DNA of 24,933 nt from contig JBMYRC010000055.1 in the NCBI GenBank assembly GCA_049601975.1, forward strand, positions 1-24,933, written 5' to 3'. How positions within the stretch are numbered: position 1 is the first letter of the stretch; each line of letters starts with the position of its first letter. This stretch comes from UBA6544 sp049601975. Its GTDB lineage: Bacteria > Pseudomonadota > Alphaproteobacteria > UBA8366. The notes beneath the pieces are model-generated. The model was not told the DNA's origin and searched no databases. It saw only the letters and a program-made list of their open reading frames with translations. Made by a program: the position numbers and the translations under genes. Below, piece by piece: positions 23,556-24,933 of this stretch.

Positions 23556-24686
23556 CTAATCTCCTTTGGCCCAACTCTTCACATAATCTATGTCCTCGAC
23601 ACCCGACGGCAGCTCTCCCAATTGTAGGGCGTCACGTGTGTCGATCATAACCGCATATTCGTCCGTGGCAGCTTTCGGTTGGACGAGCATATGCTTCAGC
23701 GCCTTCGGGCTCGGGCCGTGGGTGAAGCCAGCCGGGTGGAACGTCACCGTTCCGGAATCAATCCCGGGGCGGCTAAAAAACTCACCTTTGTGATAGAACA
23801 GCACTTCGTCGTAATCATCGTTGTTATGGAAGAACGGAATTTTCAGTGCATCTGCATCCGTCTCGAACGGGCGCGGCGCGAAGGTACAGACGACATGCCT
23901 TCCGCCGACGAAGGTCGTGTGCGCCGAAGGCGGCAGATGGTAGCGATGGCTGGTCATCGGCCGGATGTCTTTCACGTTGATGCGCACGACCGAGAGATCG
24001 CCTTTCCAGCCGACGATATCCAACGGGTTGTGCGGATAACGGATAGTACTGACTGCACCCGAACGTTTTACCGCTACCGGCCAAGCCGCATCTTCATCCC
24101 GTTGTGCCGCGAAGGCCTCGTCGATATCAGGCGCGTCGAGCATCGCCGGATCGAAAATCGCGTGATTTCCAACCAATCCCTTATCAGGCAAGGAATAAGT
24201 ACTGTTCGTTGATTCCACGAGCAGTGCCGTGACAGGTTGGTCGCATTCGATGCGCCACATCGTACCGCGTGGGATGACGATATAATCGCCCGCAGCGAAA
24301 GGCAGGTGGCCAAAATCGCAAAACATGTCGCCGCTGCCTTCATGGACAAAAATCAGATCGTCGCCATCGGCATTACGGGCGAGGGTTTCCATCTTCGCTG
24401 GTGCCCGCCAAAATCGAATAGACGTGTGAGCATTATGGAGGATAGTCGTCGCATCCCAAGGCGACGGCTCCGGCGCATTCAAACGCGTCAGATCAAAAGC
24501 CCGGGGACGTAGCGGTCCTTCCCAATCCACCCATCCGGTCGGCGGCCGCCTGTGATAGAAATGCGCGGAGGGACCGAAGAACCCCTCCTTGCTCATCTCC
24601 CGCTCATAAGTGCCCTCCGGCAAGCCGGCATGCGCTTGGCGAGACGCCTCGCCGCGCACGGTCTGCATGGGGATATAACGTTTCAT
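23556..24686 (-). CDS. homogentisate 1,2-dioxygenase-like cupin dioxygenase
   Basis: A 376-residue bicupin related to homogentisate dioxygenase, which opens the ring of homogentisate in tyrosine and phenylacetate breakdown. The iron site is visible: His287 in PFFHNND, Glu294 in YDEVLFYHKGEF and His323 in FTHGPSP. His317 (FHPAGF) takes the place of the conserved second histidine six residues before the distal ligand. It is shorter than classical HmgA (about 430-450) and belongs to a divergent group, so its substrate may be another hydroxylated aromatic acid. GGGAGG lies nine bases before the ATG. First gene of the minus-strand operon; maleylacetoacetate isomerase and fumarylacetoacetase genes are not in the window. 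Confidence 0.85.
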   Translation of the reverse strand: MKRYIPMQTVRGEASRQAHAGLPEGTYEREMSKEGFFGPSAHFYHRRPPTGWVDWEGPLRPRAFDLTRLNAPEPSPWDATTILHNAHTSIRFWRAPAKMETLARNADGDDLIFVHEGSGDMFCDFGHLPFAAGDYIVIPRGTMWRIECDQPVTALLVESTNSTYSLPDKGLVGNHAIFDPAMLDAPDIDEAFAAQRDEDAAWPVAVKRSGAVSTIRYPHNPLDIVGWKGDLSVVRINVKDIRPMTSHRYHLPPSAHTTFVGGRHVVCTFAPRPFETDADALKIPFFHNNDDYDEVLFYHKGEFFSRPGIDSGTVTFHPAGFTHGPSPKALKHMLVQPKAATDEYAVMIDTRDALQLGELPSGVEDIDYVKSWAKGD

Positions 24687-24837
24687 CGACTATCGCCTCC
24701 CTATTCATCAGTCGGTATGAAAACACGCCGATCCATCATTCCTCGGATAGTGCCGGAATCAAACCTTGCGTGAAAGGTAACGAGCTCAAACCATATCAAT
24801 AGTAACGCTATCCGCTCCAACCAATCGGACAAGGCAC
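24687..24837. promoter_or_regulatory. divergent promoter region
   Basis: This 151-base gap separates the dioxygenase operon (minus) from the thiamine-diphosphate enzyme gene (plus). Both must be transcribed outward from here, but I could not find a -35/-10 pair or dyad good enough to name. Confidence 0.4.
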
Positions 24838-24933
24838 GTGAAAAATTATCAAGATGGCGGCGAAGCAATTTTGGAAGCGTTCCGACGGCTGGGCGCGGAT
24901 TACGTCATTTCCTCACCGGGCTCCGAATGGGCG
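24838..24933 (+). CDS. thiamine-diphosphate-dependent enzyme, N-terminal fragment (GTG start)
   Basis: The frame opens at a GTG with GGACAAGG just upstream and runs off the window end after 32 codons. The peptide VKNYQDGGEAILEAFRRLG, ADYVISSPGSEWA matches the first helix and strand of the pyrimidine-binding domain of acetolactate-synthase-like enzymes (G-x-x-A-x-x-x-x-L-x-x-x-G-x-x-x-V/I-x-x-x-P-G). No ATG is available in frame; the frame is closed upstream by a TAA ending at 24780. It is divergent from the dioxygenase operon and may belong to the same pathway, for example as a decarboxylase or synthase. The substrate cannot be known from the fragment. Confidence 0.7.
   Translation, partial: MKNYQDGGEAILEAFRRLGADYVISSPGSEWA

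Noticed and set aside
1..24933. CRISPR arrays, insertion sequences, att sites or phage genes
   Set aside because: No regularly spaced direct repeats, transposase or integrase motifs, or target-site duplications were seen, even beside the tRNA.

Overview
The window looks like a chromosomal segment of a free-living alphaproteobacterium, probably Rhodospirillales-like. The evidence is the order alaC-hom-glpX-recJ, a class I PHA synthase, a sigma-54 flagellar promoter, a form II CoxL-like molybdoenzyme, and several CoA-ligase, enoyl-CoA hydratase, SDR, acyl-CoA dehydrogenase and CoA-transferase genes. Base composition is moderately GC-rich by eye. The genus cannot be fixed from the sequence alone, and no plasmid, phage, transposase or CRISPR signature is visible.

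Layout. 1-120: tRNA-Glu(TTC) on the minus strand with its own sigma-70-type promoter. 250-1572: a lone flagellar hook-type gene behind an excellent sigma-54 (-24/-12) site. 1639-8431 (minus): a compact operon of an OmpA-domain lipoprotein with a long Pro-rich linker, then alaC, hom, glpX and recJ. Two of these junctions are 4-bp ATGA overlaps. 8658-10930 (plus): phaC followed by an overlapping VOC-family gene. 10973-12461 (minus): a second VOC gene interrupted by an in-frame TGA, and a periplasmic-binding-protein-fold protein without a signal peptide. 12539-13076: two gene remnants lying back to back, a CxxCH protein tail on minus and a chemotaxis-receptor tail on plus.

13231-18248 (plus): an acyl-CoA catabolic cluster (CoA ligase, enoyl-CoA hydratase, SDR, acyl-CoA dehydrogenase, Rid-family protein). 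Its wider gaps hold short palindromic intergenic repeats. 18302-24686 (minus): a second catabolic operon (homogentisate-dioxygenase-like protein, MaoC-like hydratase, class III CoA-transferase, TauD-like dioxygenase, orphan CoxL-like molybdopterin subunit). 24838 to the end (plus): the start of a divergent thiamine-diphosphate enzyme.

How the parts work together. The central minus operon combines housekeeping functions: aspartate-family amino acids (hom), transamination (alaC), gluconeogenesis (glpX) and DNA repair (recJ). The two right-hand clusters look like pathways for degrading carboxylic or aromatic acids through CoA thioesters, with PhaC providing a carbon-storage sink. The most unusual observations are: (i) the VOC gene whose 80-codon tail is still open after a TGA, with a terminator-like hairpin placed at the ancestral end; (ii) the palindrome that buries the Shine-Dalgarno of that same gene; (iii) the apparent single-deletion scar joining the 3' ends of two divergent genes; and (iv) the orphan CoxL-like enzyme inside a CoA-transferase/dioxygenase operon.
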